From Geoalkalibacter halelectricus (GTDB taxonomy: Bacteria > Desulfobacterota > Desulfuromonadia > Desulfuromonadales > Geoalkalibacteraceae), in contig NZ_CP092109.1 in assembly GCF_025263685.1 (NCBI RefSeq), positions 496,001 through 560,000 of the forward strand: DNA of 64,000 nucleotides, given 5' to 3'. The notes below the pieces were generated by a model, which saw only the letters and a program-made list of their open reading frames with translations, was not told the origin of the DNA and did no database searches. Below are positions 51,301 through 59,478 of this stretch, piece after piece; within the stretch, counting starts at the first letter, position 1; each line of letters begins with the position of its first letter. The position numbers and the translations under genes are program-made.

Positions 51301-51622
51301 TCCGCGCGTCTCGGCCCTGGGCTGTTGCAGGGACGCCACGATGCCCCCTGGATCCCTGTGGCTTATTCGCCGCATCGCGACAATACTTTGACCAATTTTT
51401 GTCACCTTGCCTCGCGCAAGGCCCTTAGTCGCTGATTTTGCGCTCTTTTCTCCGCCGCGCCAAGTCATGGAAATGTTTAGCCCAACACAAATCGACGCGC
51501 CTTGATCGCGGGAAAGTTCCCTCGCTGCCCGCCTCGGGCATAGTCCCTGCAGGTGTGTCATCACCGGCTCAACCCCACGGCTACCGACTGGAACCCAACC
51601 GCCTTTCGTACCGAGGCCGCTC
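51301..51622. other. Intergenic region without recognisable gene
   Basis: This 322-base stretch follows uvrA. A small hairpin CCTTGC/GCAAGG lies near 51403-51420, and an AT-rich patch with TTGACC near 51388 might hold a promoter. I see no gene, RNA or repeat that can be supported. Confidence 0.5.
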
Positions 51623-52024
51623 ATGCGCAAAAAAGTTCTCGCCGCCATCCTGCTCGCCCTGTTTACCTCCGCCTGCGCCAAGCAACAGGCCCTGTTCATC
51701 TCCGAACCCGCTGGGGCCAGCGTGTTTATCAACGGTGAAAAAATCGGCACCACTCCCTGCACCTACAATTACAGCCTGAGCGCCGGGCAGCGGCTGCAAG
51801 TGAGCCTGGAAAAATCCGGCTACGAGGAGATCCACTACCGCATCAAGACCGACGAGGTCGATGCGCGCGAGCGCGCCAAGTGGCTGGCGGCGGGCGTGGT
51901 GTGGAGCCCTCTGTGGCTGGGCACCCTCTTTACCAAGAAACTCAAGGATTCCTACGAAATCGTCATGCAGGAAGAAACGACGACGCTGACCGCCGGCGGC
52001 AGCGCGCAGAGCGACAGCCTGTAA
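51623..52024 (+). CDS. PEGA-domain lipoprotein
   Basis: This is a 133-residue lipoprotein: VLAAILLALFTSAC ends in a lipobox. The PEGA domain follows (about 24-70: ALFISEPAGASVFINGEKIGTTPCTYNYSLSAGQRLQVSLEKSGYEE), a beta-sandwich found on surface proteins. One hydrophobic segment (WLAAGVVWSPLWLGTLF) precedes a polar tail. Its role is unknown. A terminator follows. Confidence 0.78.
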   Translation: MRKKVLAAILLALFTSACAKQQALFISEPAGASVFINGEKIGTTPCTYNYSLSAGQRLQVSLEKSGYEEIHYRIKTDEVDARERAKWLAAGVVWSPLWLGTLFTKKLKDSYEIVMQEETTTLTAGGSAQSDSL

Positions 52025-52071
52025 TCCTGCGGAGATACAACGGCAGTATTCGCGGTGATCGAACACGCATC

Positions 52072-52102
52072 AAAGGCAGGCCTGGCAAGGCCTGCCTTTT
52101 TT
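52072..52102. terminator. Bidirectional terminator after the PEGA gene
   Basis: AAAGGCAGGCCT (52072-52083) pairs perfectly with AGGCCTGCCTTT (52088-52099) around a GGCA loop and runs into T. It sits between convergent genes. Confidence 0.88.
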
Positions 52103-52104
52103 CG

Positions 52105-52557
52105 TCACAGGGGGATGACCTGGTGAATCTGGCGGGAGTTGATGACGTAGTGGGTGTTGCCCGCGGTCAGGGGGAAAAAAGCCGGGGCGCTGTTGAGAAA
52201 ATCCTTGAGGCGATTTTTCCCCTCGGGAACTTCGAGAACGATGGTGCCCTCCAGGGTTTCACCGCCGAAGAAAACCAGCCGCGCCCGGGCTTCCTCCCCC
52301 AGCGGGTCGGGTTCGGGGCGGGTCATGGGAGTATGGCGCACATGGCTGATCGCTTCGCGGTTGATCAGGCGCAGGGTTCCCGAGCGATCCCGAAAGGGCA
52401 GAAAACGCTCGACCTCGCGCAACAGTTCCAGAAGCGTCTGACGGCCGCTGTGCCCGTAGGCGAAGGAACTCAGAAAAACAACCCCCTCCAGCACGACTCC
52501 GTCGACCAAAAACAAGCCGACTTCCTTCTCGATTTTCTCCAAACGGTACTCGCTCAT
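52105..52557 (-). CDS. Hypothetical protein (150 aa)
   Basis: This 150-residue cytoplasmic protein starts MSEYRLEKIEKEVGLFLVDG. It seems built of two similar beta-rich segments: VGLFLVDGVVLEGVVFLSSF (N-terminal) and ARLVFFGGETLEGTIVLEVP (C-terminal), each followed by a region mentioning FLPF / FFPL and then LINREAISHV / VINSRQIHQV. This internal repeat suggests a duplicated small fold. ATG at 52557 is chosen because GAGGGAG precedes it. The function is not recognised. Confidence 0.65.
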   Translation of the reverse strand: MSEYRLEKIEKEVGLFLVDGVVLEGVVFLSSFAYGHSGRQTLLELLREVERFLPFRDRSGTLRLINREAISHVRHTPMTRPEPDPLGEEARARLVFFGGETLEGTIVLEVPEGKNRLKDFLNSAPAFFPLTAGNTHYVINSRQIHQVIPL

Positions 52558-52727
52558 GCAGAAGCTCCCTCGCAACTGAATATTTATACTGGACACCATC
52601 AAAAAAACATTCTAATTATCTAGACGGCTCAAGGCAAGTTTCTTGATGATGACTTTCACCGACCGGCGGTTATACTGGGTGCGGTGACGGCTGAATGCTC
52701 TCTTGGGCTCGGGAGGATCTTTCGGAA

Positions 52728-53153
52728 ATGTCCCTGGACGAATTCATCACCCTGCTCAACCGCGATCTTCGCTTGGAATATCTGGCCGTGGTTCAGTATA
52801 CCCAGCACTTCGGCATGCTCAACCCTGGCGATGCAAATCTTCGTGACGCGCTTAAGGATCTTGCCGGCGACGAATTGGCTCACGCCCTGATTCTTGCCGA
52901 ACAGATCCGGCGCCTCGGCGGAGTTCCCGAGGTGCGCACGCCGCGCGCGCGCACCGCCGATAAAGCCCGGGCCCTGCTTCTGCAGGATCGGCGCGGCGAG
53001 AAGGGCGCCGTCACCCGCTACCGCGCGCGCATTCTGCAGGCGCAAGCCCTGGGGCTCGATTCCCTGGCCGGCATTCTGCGCGCGATTCTGGCCGCCGAAG
53101 AGCGCCACCTGCAAACCCTCGACGGGCTCATGCAGGGTTGCGGCGCCGACTGA
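52728..53153 (+). CDS. Ferritin-like (bacterioferritin-related) protein
   Basis: This 141-residue four-helix protein has likely di-iron ligands in LRLEYLAVVQYTQH, GDELAHALILAEQI and AEERHLQTLDGL, the ExxH pattern of ferritin-like folds. The family stores iron or handles peroxide. The start is the ATG at 52728, with GGGAGG upstream; an earlier ATG at 52695 is possible. It lies 7 bases before the potassium uptake gene, so co-transcription is likely. Confidence 0.78.
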   Translation: MSLDEFITLLNRDLRLEYLAVVQYTQHFGMLNPGDANLRDALKDLAGDELAHALILAEQIRRLGGVPEVRTPRARTADKARALLLQDRRGEKGAVTRYRARILQAQALGLDSLAGILRAILAAEERHLQTLDGLMQGCGAD

Positions 53154-53160
53154 CCATCCA

Positions 53161-54537
53161 ATGTCCCCCGCAGGCTTTTCATTACGCGGCCGCGAACTCT
53201 CCCCCGGCACCGCCCTGATTTTCTACTACCTGGCGGCCATCGCGGTCGGCACCCTGCTGCTGGCCCTGCCCGCCGCATCGCGGGGCGCCCCCCTGTCCCT
53301 CATCGACGCCCTGTTCACCGCCACCTCGGCCCAATGCGTCACGGGGCTGATCGTCGTCGACACGGGCAGCGACCTGAGCCTGTTCGGGCAACTCGTCGTG
53401 CTGACCCTGATCCAGATCGGCGGCCTGGGCATCATGACTTTTTCGGTTCTGCTGTTCGTCTATCTGGGCAAACGCGTAAGCCTGCGCGGGCGCTGGATCA
53501 TCAATGAAACGCTCATGCACGCTCCCGTCGCCTCCCTGGGCGATCTGCTACGTCCAATCATCATCTTCGTCCTGATCGTCGAGGGCGTCGGCGCCGCTCT
53601 TCTCGCCTTGGTCTTCGTGCCCGACCTGGGATGGGCGCAAGGGATCTACTACGCCCTGTTTCATTCCGTCTCCGCCTTCTGCAACGCCGGCTTCGCCCTG
53701 TTTCCGGACAGCCTTGAAGGCTATGCCGCCCATCCCCTGGCCAACCTGACGTTCATGATGCTCATCACTCTGGGAGGATTGGGATTTCTCGTGGTGCGCG
53801 ACCTACTCAGCCGCATTCGGGCCGCCGAGGGCCGGCGGCGGCGTCTGTCGCTGCATACGCGACTGGTGCTGTGGGTCAGCGCCGTTCTCACCCTCGGTGG
53901 GGCGCTGCTGATTTTCTTTCTGGAACTGGATAATTCCCTGCGCGAGCGAACGGCGGCCGAAGGCCTATGGATCGCGCTGTTTCAATCGGTCACGGCCCGC
54001 ACCGCCGGGTTCAACACCCTGGATTTGAATCTTTTTCATCCGGCGACCCTGATGTTGATGCTGTTTCTCATGCTTATCGGCGCCTCGCCCGGCTCCTGCG
54101 GCGGCGGTCTCAAGACCACCAGCCTGGCGGTGCTTTTCGCCACCCTCCTCAGCCGTCTGCGCGGCTCGCCGCACACCAGCATCTTTCATCGCACCATCCC
54201 CGAAGAACAGGTGACCAAGGCCCTGTCGCTGATTCTGCTTGCGCTGCTGCTGCTCGGCACATCGATTTTTTTCCTGTTGGCGGTGCAGATGCCGACCCTG
54301 GCACCCAACGCGCAGGGCGAAGGGTTCTTGCTCTATACTTTCGAAGCCGTTTCGGCTTTCGCCACCGTGGGTCTGTCCCTGGGCGCCACCGGGCAACTCG
54401 GCGATGCGGGCAAGCTCATCATCATCGTCCTCATGTTCATCGGCCGCGTCGGCCTGCTCACCGTGGCCTTCGCCATCGTGCGACGCCGCAGACAAAAGCC
54501 GTTGCGCTACGGCGAAGAAAACATCATGATCGGCTGA
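53161..54537 (+). CDS. ktrB: TrkH/KtrB-family potassium uptake membrane subunit
   Basis: This 458-residue channel-like subunit has four pore repeats with selectivity-filter loops: TATSAQCVTGLIVVDTG, HSVSAFCNAGFAL, QSVTARTAGFNTLD and EAVSAFATVGLSLG. MLIGASPGSCGGGLKTTSLAV is the conserved gate region. Length fits KtrB rather than the longer E. coli TrkH. The regulatory RCK protein is encoded just downstream. Confidence 0.9.
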   Translation: MSPAGFSLRGRELSPGTALIFYYLAAIAVGTLLLALPAASRGAPLSLIDALFTATSAQCVTGLIVVDTGSDLSLFGQLVVLTLIQIGGLGIMTFSVLLFVYLGKRVSLRGRWIINETLMHAPVASLGDLLRPIIIFVLIVEGVGAALLALVFVPDLGWAQGIYYALFHSVSAFCNAGFALFPDSLEGYAAHPLANLTFMMLITLGGLGFLVVRDLLSRIRAAEGRRRRLSLHTRLVLWVSAVLTLGGALLIFFLELDNSLRERTAAEGLWIALFQSVTARTAGFNTLDLNLFHPATLMLMLFLMLIGASPGSCGGGLKTTSLAVLFATLLSRLRGSPHTSIFHRTIPEEQVTKALSLILLALLLLGTSIFFLLAVQMPTLAPNAQGEGFLLYTFEAVSAFATVGLSLGATGQLGDAGKLIIIVLMFIGRVGLLTVAFAIVRRRRQKPLRYGEENIMIG

Positions 54538-54557
54538 ACAAGCGGGAGGCCCATACC

Positions 54558-55214
54558 ATGAAACGCAAACGCTTCGGCGTCGTCGGACTCGGCAATTTCG
54601 GCCACCATGCCGCGCGCGCCCTCTATGAGGAAGGCCACGAGGTGGTGGCCGTCGACATCGATCAGGACAAGATACAGCGCATTCGCGATTACTGCACCTT
54701 CGCGGTCGCCGCCGATGCCGCCGACCGCGAGTTTCTTCACGCGCAGGGGTTTGCCGAAATGGACGCCGTGGTGGTCTCCACCGGCGAGCGTTCGCATCTG
54801 GCGACCCTCATCACCCTGTATCTCAAGGAACTCAAGGTGCGCAACATTCTCGTCAAGGCCGTCAGTGAAGACCATGGGCGCATTCTGGAAAAAATCGGCG
54901 CCGACGAGATCATCTTTCCCGAAAAGGACATGGCGCGCAAAATCGCCCGCAATCTCAGCACCCCCAACATCCTCGAGTTCGTGCCCCTGGGCGAAGGCTA
55001 CTCCATCACCGAGGCCGCGCCGCCCGCATCCTTCATCGGCAAAACCCTCGCCGAACTCGATCTGCGCCGCCGTCACCAGATCACCGTCATCGGCATTCGC
55101 GATGTGCTGACCGGGCATTTTGCCTTGCTGCCGCCGCCCGATCAGGTCATCAAGGACAGCGACCTGCTGGTGTTCATCGGCCGCTCCGAGGACATCGAGC
55201 GGGTGCTCAAGTGA
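54558..55214 (+). CDS. ktrA: RCK-type potassium uptake regulator (KtrA/TrkA)
   Basis: This 218-residue soluble regulator has an N-terminal Rossmann fold (FGVVGLGNFGHHAARALYEEGHEVVAVDID), which binds NAD(H) or ATP, and a C-terminal RCK_C domain (SFIGKTLAELDLRRRHQITVIGI). It forms a ring gating the membrane subunit. One RCK unit makes it KtrA-like; E. coli TrkA has two. GGGAGG precedes the ATG. Confidence 0.92.
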   Translation: MKRKRFGVVGLGNFGHHAARALYEEGHEVVAVDIDQDKIQRIRDYCTFAVAADAADREFLHAQGFAEMDAVVVSTGERSHLATLITLYLKELKVRNILVKAVSEDHGRILEKIGADEIIFPEKDMARKIARNLSTPNILEFVPLGEGYSITEAAPPASFIGKTLAELDLRRRHQITVIGIRDVLTGHFALLPPPDQVIKDSDLLVFIGRSEDIERVLK

Positions 55215-55224
55215 CCGATGCCGA

Positions 55225-55252
55225 TTGACAAGCGCGCGGCGATGATTACAAT
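55225..55252 (+). promoter_or_regulatory. Rubrerythrin promoter
   Basis: TTGACA (55225-55230), 16 bases, TACAAT (55247-55252). Transcription would start near 55259, leaving a leader of about 58 bases before the rubrerythrin ATG. Confidence 0.65.
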
Positions 55253-55316
55253 GAGGTCGTTGGCGCAGCGCGGCTGCGGAAGTTTCTCACGCTTTCACCA
55301 GGAAGGACACGGACTC

Positions 55317-55826
55317 ATGCCCGAACTTGCCGGAACCAAGACCGAACAGAATCTCAAGGAAGCCTTTGCCGGAGAATCCCAGGCCAACCGCAAATACCTG
55401 GCCTTCGCCAAAAAAGCCGACCAGGACGGCCATCCCCAGGTCGCCAAGTTGTTCCGTGCCGCGGCGGCCGCCGAAACCGTGCATGCCCATGCGCACCTAC
55501 GTGCCCTCAAGGCCATCGGCTCCACCGAGGAGAATCTGCGCGAGGCCGTCAGCGGCGAGACCCACGAATTCATGAACATGTATCCGGACATGATCGTCGC
55601 GGCGGAGCAGGAAGGGTTCACCGAGGCCCTGCGCAGCTTCAAGTTCGCCAACACCGTCGAGAAGGTTCACGCCGACCTCTACCAGAAAGCCCTCGACAAC
55701 CTCGGCAACAATGCCCCGGTCGACTATTACGTCTGCCAGGTCTGTGGTCATACCCTCGAAGGGGAACCCACCGGACCCTGCGAGGTCTGCAACGCCGGCA
55801 AGAACGCCTTTGTAAAGATCGACTGA
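55317..55826 (+). CDS. Rubrerythrin
   Basis: This 169-residue peroxide-reducing protein of anaerobes has a ferritin-like di-iron domain (NLKEAFAGESQANRKYLAFA, AAAAAETVHAHAHLRAL, EEnLREAVSGETHEF) and a C-terminal rubredoxin-like site (VCQVCGHTLEGEPTGPCEVCNAG) with two CxxC pairs. AGGAAGG lies upstream of ATG. It has its own promoter and terminator, consistent with an oxidative-stress response. Confidence 0.93.
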   Translation: MPELAGTKTEQNLKEAFAGESQANRKYLAFAKKADQDGHPQVAKLFRAAAAAETVHAHAHLRALKAIGSTEENLREAVSGETHEFMNMYPDMIVAAEQEGFTEALRSFKFANTVEKVHADLYQKALDNLGNNAPVDYYVCQVCGHTLEGEPTGPCEVCNAGKNAFVKID

Positions 55827-55848
55827 CTCACAGACCAAGATCATCCCG

Positions 55849-55879
55849 AACCGGGTCCCGGTGGGACCCGGTTTTTTTA
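55849..55879 (+). terminator. Intrinsic terminator after rubrerythrin
   Basis: AACCGGGTCCC (55849-55859) and GGGACCCGGTT (55863-55873) form an 11-bp stem with a GGT loop and a T-run. Confidence 0.9.
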
Positions 55880-55949
55880 TTTCGGGTCACGGCGGCCCCG
55901 CAGGGCGAAATTCCCAAGGAAATGACCGTCTCCCACGAGGTGCCTGATC

Positions 55950-56282
55950 ATGGAAAAATGTCCCGTCTGCAAGGAACAGAAAAAAGGCAAATACTGGTGC
56001 AGCGCCTGCAAGGCGGTGTTTGTCTGTCCCAACCCCAATTGCGAAACCAAGATCAGCAGCCGCGGCGTCGAGGCCTGCCCGCGCTGCGGCCTGATTTTTC
56101 TCGACTACATCGACAAGCGCAAGATGTACCGCATCTGCCCCAAGTGCAAAAAACGCCAGGGGCTCTCGGAGATTCAATGCAAGCACTGCAAGTATTACTT
56201 TCAGTGCCCCACCTGCGGCCATCGCGTGCCCTCGACCAGCATGCTGACCTGCCCACGCTGCGCCACCAACCTGCGGCGCTAA
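55950..56282 (+). CDS. Multi-zinc-ribbon protein (110 aa)
   Basis: This small protein has seven CxxC-type pairs: CPVC, CSAC, CPNPNC, CPRC, CPKC, CKHC, CPTC and a last CPRC. It would hold three or four zinc ribbons in tandem. It begins MEKCPVCKEQKKGKYWCSAC and is basic throughout. There is no enzyme domain. It may bind nucleic acid or act as an adaptor; its role is unknown. Confidence 0.75.
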   Translation: MEKCPVCKEQKKGKYWCSACKAVFVCPNPNCETKISSRGVEACPRCGLIFLDYIDKRKMYRICPKCKKRQGLSEIQCKHCKYYFQCPTCGHRVPSTSMLTCPRCATNLRR

Positions 56283-56349
56283 AAAAACCAGTGGACGCCC
56301 GCGCATCCTCTGGTAACATTGAAAAACTTTATTTATATCTATTCACCCG

Positions 56350-56460
56350 GCGTGGGGTCGCAGCCCCCGTGACGAGGGTGACCGGCGCCGCGGATGGCGC
56401 CGGTCAAGCGGCCATGGCAGGCGAAAAGCGCCCCTTGTCAGGGGGGGGGCGACCCCATGC
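56350..56460. other. Large structured palindrome upstream of cardiolipin synthase
   Basis: The outer arms GCGTGGGGTCGC and GCGACCCCATGC pair over 12 positions (one G-T). The inner parts CCCCC-GTGAC and GTCAGGGGG extend the stem with a bulge, and a second hairpin GACCGGCGCC/GGCGCCGGTC stands inside. It could be a structured leader RNA or a repeat. I cannot match it to a known riboswitch. Confidence 0.5.
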
Positions 56461-56554
56461 TGAACCGTCACCTTAATTTTAGTGCTTTAACCATCTCATG
56501 ATGACACCGGGCCTGGCGAGGGGCCCGGCACCTTCTCTGGCATTAGGGGGCCCG

Positions 56555-57985
56555 GTGCTGAATACGCTGCTCTGGTTTGCGATAACCGCCTTCGGGGTTT
56601 TCAGCGCCGGCCACGCCCTGCTCAACAAGCTCGACCCGCGCGCCGCCCTGGGTTGGATCGTCGCCTGCCTGGCCCTGCCCTTGGTCGGCCCGCTCTTTTA
56701 CTGGTTTTTCGGCGTCAACCGCATCCGCATCCGCGCCCGCGACTGGCAGAGCCGCGGCCAGGGCATACCCTGGTGCGAGCCCGAGGTCTGCTCCTGGTCG
56801 GCCGACTTCTCCGCCGGCCTGCCCTTTCGCCAGGAAAACTTCTCCGCCCTGCTGAGCCTCTCCGATCACGTCACGCGCCGCCCCCTGATTCCCGGCAACC
56901 GTCTCGATGTGCTGCACAATGGCGAGCAGGCCTATCCCGCCATGCTCGAAGCCATCCGCGGCGCCCGCGAATCGATTCATCTGGCCACCTACATCTTCGA
57001 ATCCAATCAGACCGGCCGTGATTTCATCGACTCGCTGTGCCAAGCGGCCGAGCGCGGCGTCGAGGTGCGCGTGCTTATCGACGCCCTGGGCGAATTCTAT
57101 TCCTACCCCCCCGCCCGCCGGCTGCTGCGCGGCACCAAGGTGCGGGTGGCGCGCTTTCTGCCTCCCTCGCTTTCCGGGCGCGGCATCTATTTCAACCTGC
57201 GTAATCACCGCAAGCTGCTCATCGTCGACGACCGCATCGGCTTTACCGGGGGCATGAACATCGGCGACCGCCACCTGGCCGCCCGCAAGGAAAACACCCA
57301 CCGCGTCATCGACATCCACTTTCGCGTCCAAGGGCCGGTGGTCGCCCATCTGCAGGAAGCCTTCATGGAGGACTGGGCCTTTTGCACCCGTGAGCGCCTG
57401 AGCATGAAGAGCCTGCCCCAACCCCTCGAGGACGGCGACGCCTTCTGCCGCGGCATCAGCTCAGGCCCCAACGAGGATTATGAAATGTTGCACTGGATCA
57501 TCGTCGGCGCCCTCAACAGCGCCCGCAAGCGCCTGTGCATCATGACCCCCTACTTTATCCCCAACCGCGCCCTGATCTCGGCCATCAACGCCGCCGGCCT
57601 GCGCGGCGTGCGGGTCGACATCCTGCTGCCGAGCAAAAACAACCTGCCCTTCGTCGCCTGGGCCTCCGAGGCCTACTTCTGGGAGCTGGTGCGCTACGGC
57701 ATCAACATCCATCTGATGCCGCCGCCCTTCGTGCACAGCAAGCTGCTGCTGGTCGACGACGAATACGCCCTGGTCGGCTCGGCTAACGTCGATCCGCGCA
57801 GCATCCGCCTCAACTTCGAATTCAACCTCGAGGTCTACAGCCGCTCCCTGGTCGCCGGCCTCACCACCCATTGCGACGAGGTCATCCGCCGCTCCCACCG
57901 CGTCAGCGTCGCCGAGGTCGACGGCCGCAGCCTGCCGCGGCGCCTGGCCACCGGCTTTTTCAAGCTGTTTTCGCCTTATCTCTGA
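56555..57985 (+). CDS. cls: Cardiolipin synthase (phospholipase D family)
   Basis: This membrane enzyme of about 476 residues makes cardiolipin from phosphatidylglycerol. Two N-terminal spans (LLWFAITAFGVFSAGHALL and WIVACLALPLVGPLFYWFF) precede two HKD motifs: NHRKLLIVDDRIGFTGGMNIGD (H218) and VHSKLLLVDDEYALVGSANVD (H394). GTG at 56555 is preferred because AGGGGG precedes it and the length fits Cls; an ATG at 56498 is possible. Confidence 0.9.
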   Translation: MLNTLLWFAITAFGVFSAGHALLNKLDPRAALGWIVACLALPLVGPLFYWFFGVNRIRIRARDWQSRGQGIPWCEPEVCSWSADFSAGLPFRQENFSALLSLSDHVTRRPLIPGNRLDVLHNGEQAYPAMLEAIRGARESIHLATYIFESNQTGRDFIDSLCQAAERGVEVRVLIDALGEFYSYPPARRLLRGTKVRVARFLPPSLSGRGIYFNLRNHRKLLIVDDRIGFTGGMNIGDRHLAARKENTHRVIDIHFRVQGPVVAHLQEAFMEDWAFCTRERLSMKSLPQPLEDGDAFCRGISSGPNEDYEMLHWIIVGALNSARKRLCIMTPYFIPNRALISAINAAGLRGVRVDILLPSKNNLPFVAWASEAYFWELVRYGINIHLMPPPFVHSKLLLVDDEYALVGSANVDPRSIRLNFEFNLEVYSRSLVAGLTTHCDEVIRRSHRVSVAEVDGRSLPRRLATGFFKLFSPYL

Positions 57986-58068
57986 GCCCGCTTTTGTCCC
58001 CAGACAAAAAGAGGCCGCGCCCTTGCATCGACGCGACCTTCTTTTCAGACAGCCCTGAGCGGGCTTTC

Positions 58069-59478
58069 TCAATCCCCCTCCAGAAAATAATCCTCCCAGG
58101 CGCGCGCCGCCGCTTCCCGCGAAAGCCGCGGCACCTCATTGTGGTAGCGGCAGTAGTCGATGATGTGCGCGACCAGGTCGCGCGGCTGGCAGGCGCTGGG
58201 CTTGATGTCGTGCAGGCGATAGTAGTTGTGCAGCAGGTAGGTCAGAACGTCCGCATCGAAAGCCAGGCCGTTGTCCTCGCAAACGCGGCGGAAAATCTCG
58301 GCGAAGACCTCCTCGCTGGGATGATCGATCTTGATTTTGTAGCGGATGCGCCGCAAGAAGGCCTCATCGACGAGACTTTTCGGCTCGAGGTTGGTGGAGA
58401 AGATGATGATCTGATTGAAGGGGATGGTGATTTTCAGGCCGGTATTGAGGGTGAGAAAATCGACGTTGCGCTCCAGGCACACGATCCAGCGGTTGAGGAG
58501 ATCCTGCGGGGCGACCTGCTGGCGCCCGAAATCGTCGATCACCAGGATGCCGTTGTTCGCCTTCATCTGCAGGGGCGCTTCGTGGGTCTTGGTCAGGGGA
58601 TTGAACTGCAAGTCCAGCATCTTCAGAGTCAGTTCGCCCCCGGCCATGATCACCGGCCGCCGGATTTCGACCCAGCGCCGGTCGATGCCGCCGTTCTCGG
58701 CGTCGCCCTGAACCTGCACATGATTCACCCGGTCGAAAACGCTGATGATCTGCCCGCCGACCAGCACGCTGTAAGGAATATAGACCGTCCCCGGCAAGGC
58801 CTCGCTGATGGCCGCGGCGATGGCGGTCTTGCCGTTGCCCGGCGGACCGTAGAGAAAAATCGGCCGCCCCGAGCTGATCGCCGGGCCGAGCTGGTGGTAG
58901 ATGCTTTCCGGCAGGGTCAGATGGTCCAGGGAGTTGCGCAAGGACTGCTCATCGAGCAGGATGTTCCGGACGTTCTGAAACTCCACCGTCGCGCAGTAAT
59001 CCTCAAGGGTCACCGGCGCCGGGCCGCAATAGGCGCAGAGATTGAACAGATCCCCGGCGCGGTTCTTGCCGAGGGCGGTGGTCTTGTAGCGAAACGAGGC
59101 CTTGGTGATCTGAGCGGCGCCCGTCACCTCCACCAGTTTCTCCCGGCGCAGAAAATCCAGCGCCTCCTCCACGGCGGCGACAGGCAGGCATACCTTCCCG
59201 GCCATCTCCCCCAGGCCGAATTCGCCCATGAAAAGGCAATGCTTCAGGATCAGATCCGCCATGAACAGGGCATCAAGACCCGTTTCGTCCGAAGTCTTTG
59301 GCGCCGGGGGAGCCTTTTTGAGAAATCCGGCCATCTCCTCGGCGGAGAGATGCCCCAAGGCCACCAGATTGTCGCCGAGGCGCTGGCCGTAGTGCTTCTG
59401 GCGCTCCAGCGCCTGCGCCAGTTGCGTCGACGAGATCACGCCTTCATCGACCAGGCGATCACCGAGGTGCGGACTCAT
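58069..59478 (-). CDS. AAA+ ATPase with GspE/MshE-type N-terminal domain
   Basis: This is a 469-residue cytoplasmic ATPase. Residues 1-55 (GDRLVDEGVISSTQLAQALE...GQRLGDNLVALGHLS) match the N-terminal MshEN/GspE-II fold of type II/IV secretion ATPases, which in some members binds c-di-GMP. The AAA+ core has Walker A GPPGNGKT (211-218), Walker B ILVIDDFG, sensor IIFSTNLEP and a likely arginine finger in FLRRIRYK. A CAYC pair is at 148-151. It is not a GspE-type motor. It starts in a 4-base overlap with the HAF lipoprotein gene. Confidence 0.8.
   Translation of the reverse strand: MSPHLGDRLVDEGVISSTQLAQALERQKHYGQRLGDNLVALGHLSAEEMAGFLKKAPPAPKTSDETGLDALFMADLILKHCLFMGEFGLGEMAGKVCLPVAAVEEALDFLRREKLVEVTGAAQITKASFRYKTTALGKNRAGDLFNLCAYCGPAPVTLEDYCATVEFQNVRNILLDEQSLRNSLDHLTLPESIYHQLGPAISSGRPIFLYGPPGNGKTAIAAAISEALPGTVYIPYSVLVGGQIISVFDRVNHVQVQGDAENGGIDRRWVEIRRPVIMAGGELTLKMLDLQFNPLTKTHEAPLQMKANNGILVIDDFGRQQVAPQDLLNRWIVCLERNVDFLTLNTGLKITIPFNQIIIFSTNLEPKSLVDEAFLRRIRYKIKIDHPSEEVFAEIFRRVCEDNGLAFDADVLTYLLHNYYRLHDIKPSACQPRDLVAHIIDYCRYHNEVPRLSREAAARAWEDYFLEGD

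Noticed and set aside
56350-56460. Cyclic di-GMP, cobalamin or fluoride riboswitch upstream of cls.
   Set aside because: None of the conserved core sequences of these classes is found; only base-pairing is seen.
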